From Eubacteriales bacterium (GTDB lineage Bacteria; Bacillota; Clostridia; Lachnospirales; Lachnospiraceae), in NCBI GenBank assembly GCA_030536755.1, contig JAUNPJ010000005.1, positions 1 through 64,000 of the forward strand: DNA of 64,000 bases, read 5' to 3'. The position numbers and the translations under genes are program-made. The notes beneath the pieces are model-generated. The model was not told the DNA's origin. It was given only the letters and a program-made list of their open reading frames with translations, and did no database searches. The number at the start of each line of letters is the position of its first letter. Positions within the stretch are counted from its first letter, which is position 1. Below are positions 43,943 through 52,913 of this stretch, piece after piece.

Positions 43943-44997
43943 TAAACTTCTCCTTCATCAGATGCCTGTTTTTCTGCCTGCATCTCCTCCGAAGACTGTT
44001 CGCCTCCCGCAAGACCGTAATGAGCTCTGACCTTTGCCTCTACCTCATCTCTGATTTCCGGATGCTCCTGCAAGAATATTTTGGAATTCTCACGTCCCTG
44101 TCCAATTTTGTCTCCATTATAAGCGTACCAGGCACCGCTTTTATTGATGACTCCGATTTCCGCAGCCAGATCCAGAATATCCCCTTCCCGGGAAATTCCC
44201 TTTCCAAACATGATATCAAATTCTGCCTGTTTAAACGGCGGAGCAATCTTATTCTTCACAACTTTGATTCTGGTACGGTTGCCGACCATCTCACCGCCCT
44301 GCTTGAGGGTTTCAATCCTTCGCACATCCATACGAATAGAAGAATAAAATTTCAGCGCACGTCCTCCTGTCGTTGTCTCCGGATTTCCAAACATCACACC
44401 TACTTTCTCACGAAGCTGGTTGATAAAAATCACAATACAGTTCGATTTGCTGATGACAGCAGTCAGCTTTCGCAGAGCCTGAGACATCAGTCTTGCCTGC
44501 AGTCCCACATGGCTGTCGCCCATGTCCCCGTCAATCTCTGCTTTGGGAACCAGTGCTGCCACAGAATCTACAATGATAATATCCACTGCACCGGAGCGCA
44601 CCATCGTCTCCGTGATTTCCAAAGCCTGCTCTCCGTTATCCGGCTGAGAAATATACAGATTATCAATATCAACTCCAATATTTCTGGCATAGACCGGATC
44701 CAATGCATGCTCCGCATCAATAAAGCCCGCAATGCCTCCCCGTTTCTGAACCTCAGCCACCATATGCAGCGCAACCGTTGTTTTACCGCTGGATTCCGGT
44801 CCATAGACCTCTACAATCCTTCCCTTCGGGATTCCTCCCAATCCCAAAGCCAGATCCAGGCTCAAAGAACCTGTAGGAACCGTCTCAATGTTCATATTTA
44901 CATTGGACTCTCCCAGCTTCATCACAGCTCCTTTTCCAAAATCCTTCTCTATCTTACTTAATGCAGCCTCCAGGGCCTTTTGCTTTTCACTATTCAT
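43942..44997 (-). CDS. recA: Recombinase RecA
   Basis: 351 residues. Walker [10 protein letters not shown] near 65-73, Walker [13 protein letters not shown], the MAW-type region [17 protein letters not shown] and L2 loop [14 protein letters not shown]. Acidic C-terminus. It catalyses strand exchange and LexA cleavage. A LexA-type box and promoter precede it. Confidence 0.98.
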   Translation of the reverse strand: MNSEKQKALEAALSKIEKDFGKGAVMKLGESNVNMNIETVPTGSLSLDLALGLGGIPKGRIVEVYGPESSGKTTVALHMVAEVQKRGGIAGFIDAEHALDPVYARNIGVDIDNLYISQPDNGEQALEITETMVRSGAVDIIIVDSVAALVPKAEIDGDMGDSHVGLQARLMSQALRKLTAVISKSNCIVIFINQLREKVGVMFGNPETTTGGRALKFYSSIRMDVRRIETLKQGGEMVGNRTRIKVVKNKIAPPFKQAEFDIMFGKGISREGDILDLAAEIGVINKSGAWYAYNGDKIGQGRENSKIFLQEHPEIRDEVEAKVRAHYGLAGGEQSSEEMQAEKQASDEGEV

Positions 44998-45028
44998 GCT
45001 TACTCCTTTTGTCTGTGGTCTCCAGATA

Positions 45029-45085
45029 CGAACCTATGTTCGTGTTTTCTAGTAACATATTAGTATACTTTTCTGTCTTTGTCAA
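45029..45085 (-). promoter_or_regulatory. recA promoter with LexA (SOS) box
   Basis: TTGACA (45080-45085), 17 bp and TAATAT (45057-45062) on the minus strand. CGAACCTATGTTCG (45029-45042) matches the Gram-positive LexA box CGAAC-N4-GTTCG exactly and lies at the start of the transcript. Confidence 0.92.
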
Positions 45086-45095
45086 CCTTTTCCTT

Positions 45096-45167
45096 CAAAA
45101 AACAAATGCTGCAGAGTTCGTGCAAGTATCCGGCCGCACCGGGTACTCACAAGAATTCTGCAACATT
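45096..45167 (-). terminator. Long intrinsic terminator after glgA
   Basis: An imperfect stem of nearly 30 bp (AATGcTGCAGA...TCTGCAaCATT) closed by CCGG-CCGCA-CCGG, followed by TGTTTTTTG on the minus strand. Confidence 0.85.
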
Positions 45168-45201
45168 ATCTTTTGTTTTCTATAAATATTCTATATTTTT
45201 A

Positions 45202-46644
45202 TCAGCCGATCAGCCAGTTATACAATTCCTCATACTGAGCAGCCGAACTATTCCATGAGAAATCTCTGGCCATGCCTCTGTCAACAATTTTATTCCACTC
45301 ACGTTTTTTATCATAATAAATTCTTTCTGCATTGCGGATCGTAGCAAGCATTTCATGAGCATTGTAGTTTCTGAAACTAAAGCCGGTTCCTGTACTGTCG
45401 TATTCATTATAAGGTTCTACCGTATCTTTCAATCCGCCTGTCTCGCGTACGATCGGCACCGTTCCATAGCGCAGGCTCATCAACTGACTGAGTCCGCACG
45501 GCTCAAACAGAGAAGGCATCAGAAATGCATCACAGGCAGCATAAATTCTGTGAGACATCGGCTCTGAATAATAAATATTCGCAGATACCTTATTATTGTA
45601 TTTCCAGTCAAAATGGCGGAACATATTTTCATAGCGTTCTTCGCCTGTTCCGAGCACAACGATCTGTACGGAATCCTGACACAGCTCATCCATGACATAA
45701 GCAATCAGATCAAAGCCTTTCTGATCTGTCAAACGGGATACAATACCAATCATCATACGTTTCGGATCCTGCTCAAGTCCAAGTTCTTTCTGCAATGCGA
45801 CTTTATTTTTTACTTTCTCTTTGCGGAAAGTCGTTGCGTTATAATTAAACGGGATATCCGGATCGGTTTCGGGATTAAAAATATCATAATCGATACCATT
45901 GACAATACCACGCAGATCATGCGCTCTCGCACACATCAGACCATCCAGTCCTTCACCGTAAAACGGCGTCTTAATCTCTTCTGCATAAGTATTACTTACT
46001 GTTGTAATTGCATCTGCAAATACAAGTCCGCCCTTCAGGAAGTTTGCATCATTGTATGCTTCCAGCTTGTCAGGAACAAAATAGTAATCTGACAATCCGG
46101 TAATTGCTTTAATTGTTTTCACGTCCCACACACCCTGGAATTTCAGGTTGTGGATTGTCATAATCGTTTTGATTCCGCGGAAAAATTCTCCTCCCTGGAA
46201 TTTATCGTTCAGATATACCGGTACAAGTCCGGTCTGCCAGTCATGACAATGAATAACATCCGGTCTGAAACCGACAACCGGCAAAATAGATAAGACAGCT
46301 CTTGAGAAGAACGCGAATTTTTCCAGATCCCATGGTGCTGACGAATACGGCTTTGGACCGCTGAAATAATACTCATTATCAATAAAATAGAATGTAATTC
46401 CCTCAAACTGCATCTGGAAAATACCTACATAGCAGCTCTGTGCACCAAATTCCATATAGAAATTTGTTATGTACTTCATCTGATCTTTCCATTTCTGTGC
46501 GATACACTCATATTTCGGAAGTACCACACGTATATCAAAATAGCGTTTATCAAAGCACTTCGGTAACGCACCTGCAACATCTGCCAAACCGCCGGTTTTT
46601 ATAAAAGGCACAGCCTCAGAAGTGGCGTATAATATTTTTTTCAT
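45202..46644 (-). CDS. glgA: Glycogen synthase (ADP-glucose type)
   Basis: 480 residues from the ATG at 46644, behind AGGAGG. N-terminal ADP-glucose-binding KTGGLADVAGALP (15-27), and the C-terminal GT5 site FEPCGLSQLMSLRYGTVPIVRETGGLKDTV. It extends alpha-1,4 glucan chains. No other glg gene is adjacent. It follows spo0A by 61 bp, with a palindrome and a possible -10 box in the gap, and is closed by a long terminator. Confidence 0.95.
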   Translation of the reverse strand: MKKILYATSEAVPFIKTGGLADVAGALPKCFDKRYFDIRVVLPKYECIAQKWKDQMKYITNFYMEFGAQSCYVGIFQMQFEGITFYFIDNEYYFSGPKPYSSAPWDLEKFAFFSRAVLSILPVVGFRPDVIHCHDWQTGLVPVYLNDKFQGGEFFRGIKTIMTIHNLKFQGVWDVKTIKAITGLSDYYFVPDKLEAYNDANFLKGGLVFADAITTVSNTYAEEIKTPFYGEGLDGLMCARAHDLRGIVNGIDYDIFNPETDPDIPFNYNATTFRKEKVKNKVALQKELGLEQDPKRMMIGIVSRLTDQKGFDLIAYVMDELCQDSVQIVVLGTGEERYENMFRHFDWKYNNKVSANIYYSEPMSHRIYAACDAFLMPSLFEPCGLSQLMSLRYGTVPIVRETGGLKDTVEPYNEYDSTGTGFSFRNYNAHEMLATIRNAERIYYDKKREWNKIVDRGMARDFSWNSSAAQYEELYNWLIG

Positions 46645-46660
46645 CCCAAATAGTCCTCCT

Positions 46661-46693
46661 TGTAAAATGTTTTCCATTTTACATATATTATAT
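46661..46693 (-). promoter_or_regulatory. Palindrome and -10 box upstream of glgA
   Basis: TATAAT (46688-46693) is followed at once by the perfect inverted repeat TGTAAAATG-N5-CATTTTACA (46661-46683), which abuts the ribosome site. It could be an operator or an RNA hairpin controlling translation. The matching -35 box (TTTAAA) is poor. Confidence 0.5.
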
Positions 46694-46705
46694 CCCATCT
46701 TCTTT

Positions 46706-47518
46706 CTAATTTAAAGTGCGATTTTTCATTTCTAATCTTATTTTATCTGCAATTAACGCAATAAATTCTGAATTTGTCGGTTTTCCTTTTCCTGTACTGA
46801 CTGTATAACCAAACAGGGCATCAATCGTATCCATTTTTCCTCTTCCCCATGCCACCTCGATTGCATGTCTTATCGCACGTTCCACACGGCTCGGCGTTGT
46901 CTGATGACGTTTTGCGATTGTCGGATACAAAATCTTAGTAATTGACTGAAGCATCTCAATATCATTGACTGACAGAATAATGGCATCCCTCAGATACTGA
47001 TACCCCTTGATATGAGCAGGCACTCCGATCTCATGAATAATTTCCGTTACTTCTTTTTCCAGATTATAATTTTCGTTTTCTGTTTTTATCTGTTCCGTTT
47101 CCTTTGGATTGAACTTATGTACATTTTTCGGTCTGTTGCGAATTCCGCGCACACTTTTAATCCTGTTTAACAAATGCTGCTGATCGAACGGTTTCAGCAT
47201 ATAGTATTCCGCGCCAAGAAGAAATGCATCTTCCGTGATCCGCTCCTGTCCCACCGCTGACAGCACAATAAAAGAAGGACGTTTCTTCAGTTCTTTTTCG
47301 TGGTTAATCTTATCCATCACGGATAAACCATCAATCTTTGGCATAATAATATCTAACAAAACAACATCCGGTTCTTTTTTCTGGATGATACTGCAGATTT
47401 CCTCTCCATTATGTGCTTTTCCAACCAATTCCAGGGTTTTATCTTCTTCTATGAGTTTTCCCAACATTTCCACCATCTTTTCGTTGTCGTCAGCAATCGC
47501 CACGCTTAACTTTTCCAT
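46706..47518 (-). CDS. spo0A: Sporulation master regulator Spo0A
   Basis: 270 residues from the ATG at 47518 behind AGGAGG. Receiver domain with AIADDN and phospho-acceptor Asp56 in [14 protein letters not shown]-terminal DNA-binding domain (about 150-270) with the recognition region [20 protein letters not shown] and [14 protein letters not shown]. Phosphorylated Spo0A starts sporulation. A perfect 0A box lies upstream. It follows spoIVB, as in most endospore formers. Confidence 0.98.
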   Translation of the reverse strand: MEKLSVAIADDNEKMVEMLGKLIEEDKTLELVGKAHNGEEICSIIQKKEPDVVLLDIIMPKIDGLSVMDKINHEKELKKRPSFIVLSAVGQERITEDAFLLGAEYYMLKPFDQQHLLNRIKSVRGIRNRPKNVHKFNPKETEQIKTENENYNLEKEVTEIIHEIGVPAHIKGYQYLRDAIILSVNDIEMLQSITKILYPTIAKRHQTTPSRVERAIRHAIEVAWGRGKMDTIDALFGYTVSTGKGKPTNSEFIALIADKIRLEMKNRTLN

Positions 47519-47594
47519 CCATCTTCCTCCTAAAAAACGCAAATTACAGACAGAAATAACATCCCTGCATTACATGATTTCTGTACACATTGAC

Positions 47595-47650
47595 ATTATA
47601 GACTAGCCATGCGATCAGAATCAAGGCGTTTTTGTCATCAGTATTCGACA
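47595..47650 (-). promoter_or_regulatory. spo0A promoter with 0A box
   Basis: TTGATT (47619-47624), 18 bp, TATAAT (47595-47600). The heptamer TGTCGAA (47644-47650), the exact Spo0A box, lies 20 bp upstream of the -35 box, which suggests autoregulation. Confidence 0.75.
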
Positions 47651-47745
47651 AGTTACGCCTTATTTTTCCGGATTTCTCCTGTTTTTTACAGGAGACGCCC
47701 AATATTTCGGGAGCCTCCCAACACAATCCTGTGATTTTCTCTGTA

Positions 47746-48984
47746 TTAATGTGTCAGCATCGTTTCCGCAAAGATTCCATATCCGCCTGCGGAATCCTGT
47801 ACAAAAACATGCGTGATGGCTCCGACAAATTTTCCATTTTGAATCACAGGACTTCCGCTCATTCCCTGGACAATTCCTCCGGTTTTTTTTAACAGGCGTT
47901 CATCCGTCACTTTTACAGTAAAACTCTTGTTGCTGTCTTTATGATTCATATCAATATCCGTAATCTCTATGTGATATTCTTCCACCTGCCCATCTACCGC
48001 ACACAAAACAGATGCAGGCCCCGTCTTTATCTCCTGCTTATATCCCACCTCCATGTTCCGCAATGCAAGCTTCTGCGCGTATGCTATGTTTCCAAAAATA
48101 CCATTTTCTGTATTACTTTGAATGCTTCCCAAAATACGGCTGTCATCGTATCGAATCAACCCTGACAGTTCTCCAGGTGTTCCTTTGGATCCTTTGTTGA
48201 TACCGAGGATCTCTGTCTCATACAGCGTTCCCTCTTTAATCCGAAGAAGATTTCCCGTATCCACATCACTGATTCCATGTCCAAGCGCCCCAAAACTTCC
48301 ATCAGGTTCTACATATGTCAACGTCCCGATTCCCTGTGTGTCATCCCTTACCCAGATTCCCAGCTTGTAATCTCCGGCGCCGCATTTTACAGGGTTCACA
48401 GAAAACTGAAGCTCTTTTCCATCCCGCACCAGTGACAGCTGCACCTGATTCCCGTCACAATTCTGAATGGCCTCAATCAGCTCTCTTTTGGTCGCAATTT
48501 TCTTCTGATTAAAAGCAGTAATATAATCTCCCGGCTGCACAAGATTTTCTGCCGGTTCATAATAGATTCCATCTTCTCCTTTGATTTCCTCAGTATCCAC
48601 AATCAGAATCCCTTCCGTTTCCATATAAATTCCAACTGCACTTCCGCTCACCCGAACCCATCGATGTCCCATCACCTCCACATGAACATTCTTTAAAAAA
48701 ACAGTATTTAACAGCCTGCAGGAAATCGTATACTTTCTGCCGCCGGATGCAGGAATACTGTCCTCCCAGGTAATCAGAGGATTCGAGAAAATTGCAGGGA
48801 GTTCCTCGTCATTATCCTCTGTGATGCGTATTTCATCCGGTATGGAATCTTTCAAAGCACGATACCCCAAAATCATCATCATCCCAAAACAAACAACCGC
48901 AAGAGACAGCAGCCATCTGCGGCATCTTTTTTTCATTTCTGGATTCCATTGTACAGAAGTATGAAAATCATATCGAAACCCCAT
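47746..48984 (-). CDS. spoIVB: SpoIVB sporulation peptidase
   Basis: 412 residues. One membrane helix near 25-43, a PDZ domain near 110-200 (ENLVQPGDYITAFNQKKI) and an S55 peptidase domain with the Ser in VQGMSGSPVIQNG near 380 and the His in LGHGISDVDTG. Secreted from the forespore, it activates pro-sigma-K processing. In the standard position between recN and spo0A. Confidence 0.95.
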   Translation of the reverse strand: MGFRYDFHTSVQWNPEMKKRCRRWLLSLAVVCFGMMMILGYRALKDSIPDEIRITEDNDEELPAIFSNPLITWEDSIPASGGRKYTISCRLLNTVFLKNVHVEVMGHRWVRVSGSAVGIYMETEGILIVDTEEIKGEDGIYYEPAENLVQPGDYITAFNQKKIATKRELIEAIQNCDGNQVQLSLVRDGKELQFSVNPVKCGAGDYKLGIWVRDDTQGIGTLTYVEPDGSFGALGHGISDVDTGNLLRIKEGTLYETEILGINKGSKGTPGELSGLIRYDDSRILGSIQSNTENGIFGNIAYAQKLALRNMEVGYKQEIKTGPASVLCAVDGQVEEYHIEITDIDMNHKDSNKSFTVKVTDERLLKKTGGIVQGMSGSPVIQNGKFVGAITHVFVQDSAGGYGIFAETMLTH

Positions 48985-49057
48985 CTCTTATCACATCCTT
49001 TTTTCCATAATAAAAAGGATATAGACCAGCTATATCCTCTCTTATTATGTGAATTAT

Positions 49058-50752
49058 TTAAGAATGTAATCTTGTATTTTTTTGTTTCTGTGCCAATAGT
49101 TTCATCTCATTGGCGCTTTCCAGGATTTTATCCGTAATCTCAGCGCCTCCCAGAAGTCTCGCCAGTTCTCTGACAGAATCTTCCTGACTTAATTTTTCGA
49201 TTTTTGTCACAGTCTCCTGTCCGTCAAAATTTTTCGTAATTACAAAATGACAGTCTGCCATCGATGCAATCTGCGGAAGATGCGTAATACAAAGTACCTG
49301 TCTCTTCCTTCCGATTCTCTCCATTTTCTCCGATACCATCTGCGCTGTCCTTCCGCTGATTCCCGTATCAATCTCATCGAAAATCAGAGTACCCACTTCA
49401 TCTTTATCTGCCAGCAGAGTCTTGATCGCCAGCATAATTCGACTCAGCTCTCCACCGGACACTACCTTTCCCAAAGGCTTCATCGGTTCTCCCGGATTGG
49501 TAGAGATCTGGTATTCCACATCATCCACACCGTTCGCCGAATAAGAAGCAGCTCTGTCAAAACGGATTTCAAACTTTACATCCAGAAAATTCAGATCCTG
49601 AAGCTGCAGAACAATCTCCTTTTCCAACTCAGAAGCACATTCTCTGCGCGCCTTTGTCAGCTCCTGGCAAGCCGCCTCCAACTGTTCGGTAACCTGCCTG
49701 CATGCTTCTTCCATCCGGGCTCGATTGGCCTCGTATTCCTGCAGAAATTCCAGCTTTTCCTGCTGCTTTTGCTGGTATTCTTTTATCTGCTCAATCGAAC
49801 TTCCATATTTTGCTTTCAGATTGTTGATCAGATCCAGCCTCTGCTCCAATTGATAGAAATCCTCTTCTTCAAACGTCAGACTCTCCATATAGGAAGAAAG
49901 TTCCCGATTGAAATCATTGAGCAATCCGTCAATATCACCCAGCATACTCTCCAGACTCTCAATCTGGGGATCAAATTCCGACACACCTGCCACACAGCGC
50001 AGCGCCTGACCTACCAGTTCTCCCGCACAGGCCGGGCTCTCATAACCAGTACAGCCATGCGCCGTCTGAAGTGCTTCCACAATCCGTCTGCTGTTGTTCA
50101 GCTTGCGGTACTGCTGTTCCAGTTCCTCATCCTCTCCCGGCACAAGTGCAGCTTCCTCAATCTCATTGATTTCAAATTCAAGAAAAGAAACTTCTCTTTT
50201 TCTCTGTTCTTCATCCATAGCTTGTGCAGAAAGCTGCTTTTTTATGTCTGTATATTGGTGATAAACATCGGAAACTTTCTCTTTTATCTGAAAAATCTTA
50301 TTTTTTCCAAAATCATCCAAAATATCCAGCTGTTTATTTTTATAAAGAAGAGACTGGTGTTCATGCTGTCCATGAATGTCCAGAAGATACGACGCCGCCT
50401 GTTTCATACGGGCCATCGTACAGGTTTCTCCATTGATCCTGCACACACTTCTGTTTTCCATGACACGGCGAGTCAACAGAACCTGGCCTTCCTCCGGATA
50501 TACATCCAGGGCTTTCAGTTTCTCTTCTACCCTGGGATCATCTACAGAAAAAAGCAGTTCTACCAGCCCGTAATCTGCATGTTCCCGAATCATCTCACGG
50601 GACATTTTTCCTCCCAAGGCAAGCTGGACAGAGCCAAGCAAAATGGATTTACCAGCACCCGTCTCACCCGTCAGGATATTCAGTCCCGGCCCAAATTCCA
50701 CTTCACTTTCGCGGATTAAAGCCAGGTTTTTTACATGTAAATTCAATAACAT
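49058..50752 (-). CDS. recN: DNA repair protein RecN
   Basis: 564 residues from the ATG at 50752; a GTG two codons upstream overlaps the AGAGG ribosome site. SMC-like layout: Walker A LTGETGAGKSILL near 30, coiled coils from about 150 to 350, then VVSGGELSRIMLAIK and LIFDEIDTGISG. It acts on double-strand breaks. Part of the conserved argR-recN-spoIVB run. Confidence 0.95.
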   Translation of the reverse strand: MLLNLHVKNLALIRESEVEFGPGLNILTGETGAGKSILLGSVQLALGGKMSREMIREHADYGLVELLFSVDDPRVEEKLKALDVYPEEGQVLLTRRVMENRSVCRINGETCTMARMKQAASYLLDIHGQHEHQSLLYKNKQLDILDDFGKNKIFQIKEKVSDVYHQYTDIKKQLSAQAMDEEQRKREVSFLEFEINEIEEAALVPGEDEELEQQYRKLNNSRRIVEALQTAHGCTGYESPACAGELVGQALRCVAGVSEFDPQIESLESMLGDIDGLLNDFNRELSSYMESLTFEEEDFYQLEQRLDLINNLKAKYGSSIEQIKEYQQKQQEKLEFLQEYEANRARMEEACRQVTEQLEAACQELTKARRECASELEKEIVLQLQDLNFLDVKFEIRFDRAASYSANGVDDVEYQISTNPGEPMKPLGKVVSGGELSRIMLAIKTLLADKDEVGTLIFDEIDTGISGRTAQMVSEKMERIGRKRQVLCITHLPQIASMADCHFVITKNFDGQETVTKIEKLSQEDSVRELARLLGGAEITDKILESANEMKLLAQKQKNTRLHS

Positions 50753-50762
50753 TCGCACACCT

Positions 50763-51221
50763 CTAGTTTAACTCTTCCAGTATTTTGCGTAGCTTCTCCA
50801 TGACAAGCAGGCTCTGATCGGCCGTTTTGATCACAGACATGACCGTGTCATCTCCTGCGATACTTCCAATAATTTCTCCGAATTTCAATTCATCCAGCGC
50901 AGCAGCCACACCCATGGCCATTCCCGGAACAGTTTTGATGACAAGAATATTCTGAGCCGTATCCATGGATACAAACGCATCTCTCAATACTCTGGAATAT
51001 TTTTCACTGAGATTTGGATTTTGCCCCTGCAGCACAGCATAAATACTGCGGCCCTTTTTATTTGCTACCTTTGTCAGGCACAACTCACGGATATCCCTGG
51101 ATACCGTTGCCTGCGTCACCTTAAAGCCAGCCTCCTCCAGACGCAAAGCCAGTTCTTCCTGCGTTTCAATCTCATATTCATGAATCAGTTCTAATATTTT
51201 CGTATGTCTTTTCAGCTTCAT
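50763..51221 (-). CDS. argR: Arginine repressor ArgR/AhrC
   Basis: 152 residues. N-terminal winged helix (QEELALRLEEAGFKVTQATVSRDIREL) and C-terminal oligomerisation/arginine-binding domain with IIGSIAGDDTVMSVIK, whose GDD carries arginine-contacting Asp residues. It controls arginine metabolism as a hexamer. No arg genes are near; position before recN is the usual Firmicute synteny. Confidence 0.95.
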   Translation of the reverse strand: MKLKRHTKILELIHEYEIETQEELALRLEEAGFKVTQATVSRDIRELCLTKVANKKGRSIYAVLQGQNPNLSEKYSRVLRDAFVSMDTAQNILVIKTVPGMAMGVAAALDELKFGEIIGSIAGDDTVMSVIKTADQSLLVMEKLRKILEELN

Positions 51222-51241
51222 AGCGCACTCTCCAACATCTC

Positions 51242-52105
51242 TTAATTGCTGCCTAATTTCTGTCTCAATACTTCCACAAAACTCATACGGTTCAGTTTTA
51301 CGATCTTCGTACTCATCTCCGACTGACGAATGATAATTTTGTCTCCTGTCCTCATAGAAATAGTCGTATCTCCATCAAAATTAGCCAGTCCTCTCTCCTC
51401 TGCCTGCCGGCGTCCCGGTCCCAGTTCTACTTTGATGACATCTTCTGCCGGAAGAATAATACTTCTGGAATTCAGCGTATGCGCTGCCAGAGGGGTAATC
51501 ATCATCATCCGTGCCTCCGGAGAAATAATCGGTCCTCCAGCCGACAGACTGTATCCGGTAGAACCAGTAGGCGTAGAAACAATAATGCCATCCGCATTAT
51601 AAGAATTCAGATATTCTTCATTCACGTAATTCTTAAATCCAATGACACGCAAAGGGCCATCTCTTCCAATCACAATGTCATTCAGTGCAATATCCTCACC
51701 CACCAGCTCATCTTTGCGGTAAACACTGCCTTTGAGCATCATTCGCTCTTCAATTTCATAGTCTCCCATAATCAGCTGATCCAAAGCCGGATAAATCGAC
51801 TGTTTGCCTACTTCTGCCAGATAACCGAGTGTTCCCATATTGATTCCAAAAAGAGGCAGCTGTCTGTGTACCACATCTCTGGCTGCCTGCAAAAGCGTTC
51901 CATCACCGCCAAGTACAATGATGCATTCCGCATCTTCCGGAATCTGATCTGCATCTGTATAATGGTACGGCCCCTTACTTTTTCTCTTTCCGCCCTCGCC
52001 TACATTACAGACACAATGATTCTGTTTTAAATATGTTACAATTTTATGTGTGATCTCCCAGTCGGGATCTTTCTGTGCATTTGTTATCATAAAAAAATTA
52101 CGCAT
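51242..52105 (-). CDS. nadK: NAD kinase
   Basis: 287 residues from the ATG at 52105, which follows AAAGGTG and starts four bases past the tlyA stop. The longer open frame overlaps tlyA. Motifs: LGGDGTLLQAARD near 65 and NADGIIVSTPTGSTGYSLSAGG. It phosphorylates NAD to NADP. Confidence 0.95.
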   Translation of the reverse strand: MRNFFMITNAQKDPDWEITHKIVTYLKQNHCVCNVGEGGKRKSKGPYHYTDADQIPEDAECIIVLGGDGTLLQAARDVVHRQLPLFGINMGTLGYLAEVGKQSIYPALDQLIMGDYEIEERMMLKGSVYRKDELVGEDIALNDIVIGRDGPLRVIGFKNYVNEEYLNSYNADGIIVSTPTGSTGYSLSAGGPIISPEARMMMITPLAAHTLNSRSIILPAEDVIKVELGPGRRQAEERGLANFDGDTTISMRTGDKIIIRQSEMSTKIVKLNRMSFVEVLRQKLGSN

Positions 52106-52109
52106 GATG

Positions 52110-52913
52110 TCACCTTTTGTCAAGCTCCAGATGTGCCTGTGCCACAACTGCAGCCACATCCACATCTGTTTGATATTCTGCTTCGTTTTTTCGTATATGA
52201 AGCAGGTATTCGATATTTCCTTCAGGTCCTTTGATCGGCGAAAATTCCAGATGATGAATGCCAAATTCCAGCTCCCTGCTGTAAGAAATCACTTTCTCGA
52301 TCACTTCTTTGTGCACTGCCGGATCCCGCACGACTCCTTTCTTTCCAACCTTCTCTCTGCCCGCTTCAAACTGTGGTTTGATCAGACAGACAATTTCTCC
52401 ATGTTCTGTCAGAAGCTCTTTTACCGGCCCCAACACCTTGGTCAGAGAAATAAAGGACACATCAATGGAAGAAAACGCTGGCGGTTCCTGGATATCAGCA
52501 GGAACCACATAGCGGATATTTGTCTTCTCCATGCATACCACACGCGGATCGTTGCGCAGCTTCCAGTCAAGCTGTCCATGTCCCACATCGATCGCATATA
52601 CCTTGACTGCTCCGTTCTGCAGCATGCAATCAGTAAAACCACCTGTCGAGGAACCTACATCCATACAGACCTTTCCCTCCAGAGTCAAACCAAAATGCGT
52701 CATCGCCTTCTCCAGCTTCAGTCCGCCGCGGCTGACATACGGAAGCGTATTGCCTCTTACTTCAATGTTCACCGTATCCGGAAACATAGAACCGGCTTTG
52801 TCTTCTTTCTGGCCTTCTACATACACATTTCCTGCCATGATCACAGCTTTTGCTTTTTCTCTTGATGCAGCAAGGTTTCTGTTTACCAGTAATACATCTA
52901 ATCGTTCTTTCAT
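52110..52913 (-). CDS. tlyA: TlyA-family rRNA 2'-O-methyltransferase
   Basis: 267 residues. N-terminal S4 RNA-binding domain (1-60, ERLDVLLVNRNLAASREKAKAVI) and an FtsJ-like methyltransferase domain with SAM motif DVGSSTGGFTDCML near 85 and PQFEAGR. Related proteins 2'-O-methylate rRNA; the hemolysin name is historical. Its start directly follows the dxs stop. Confidence 0.93.
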   Translation of the reverse strand: MKERLDVLLVNRNLAASREKAKAVIMAGNVYVEGQKEDKAGSMFPDTVNIEVRGNTLPYVSRGGLKLEKAMTHFGLTLEGKVCMDVGSSTGGFTDCMLQNGAVKVYAIDVGHGQLDWKLRNDPRVVCMEKTNIRYVVPADIQEPPAFSSIDVSFISLTKVLGPVKELLTEHGEIVCLIKPQFEAGREKVGKKGVVRDPAVHKEVIEKVISYSRELEFGIHHLEFSPIKGPEGNIEYLLHIRKNEAEYQTDVDVAAVVAQAHLELDKR

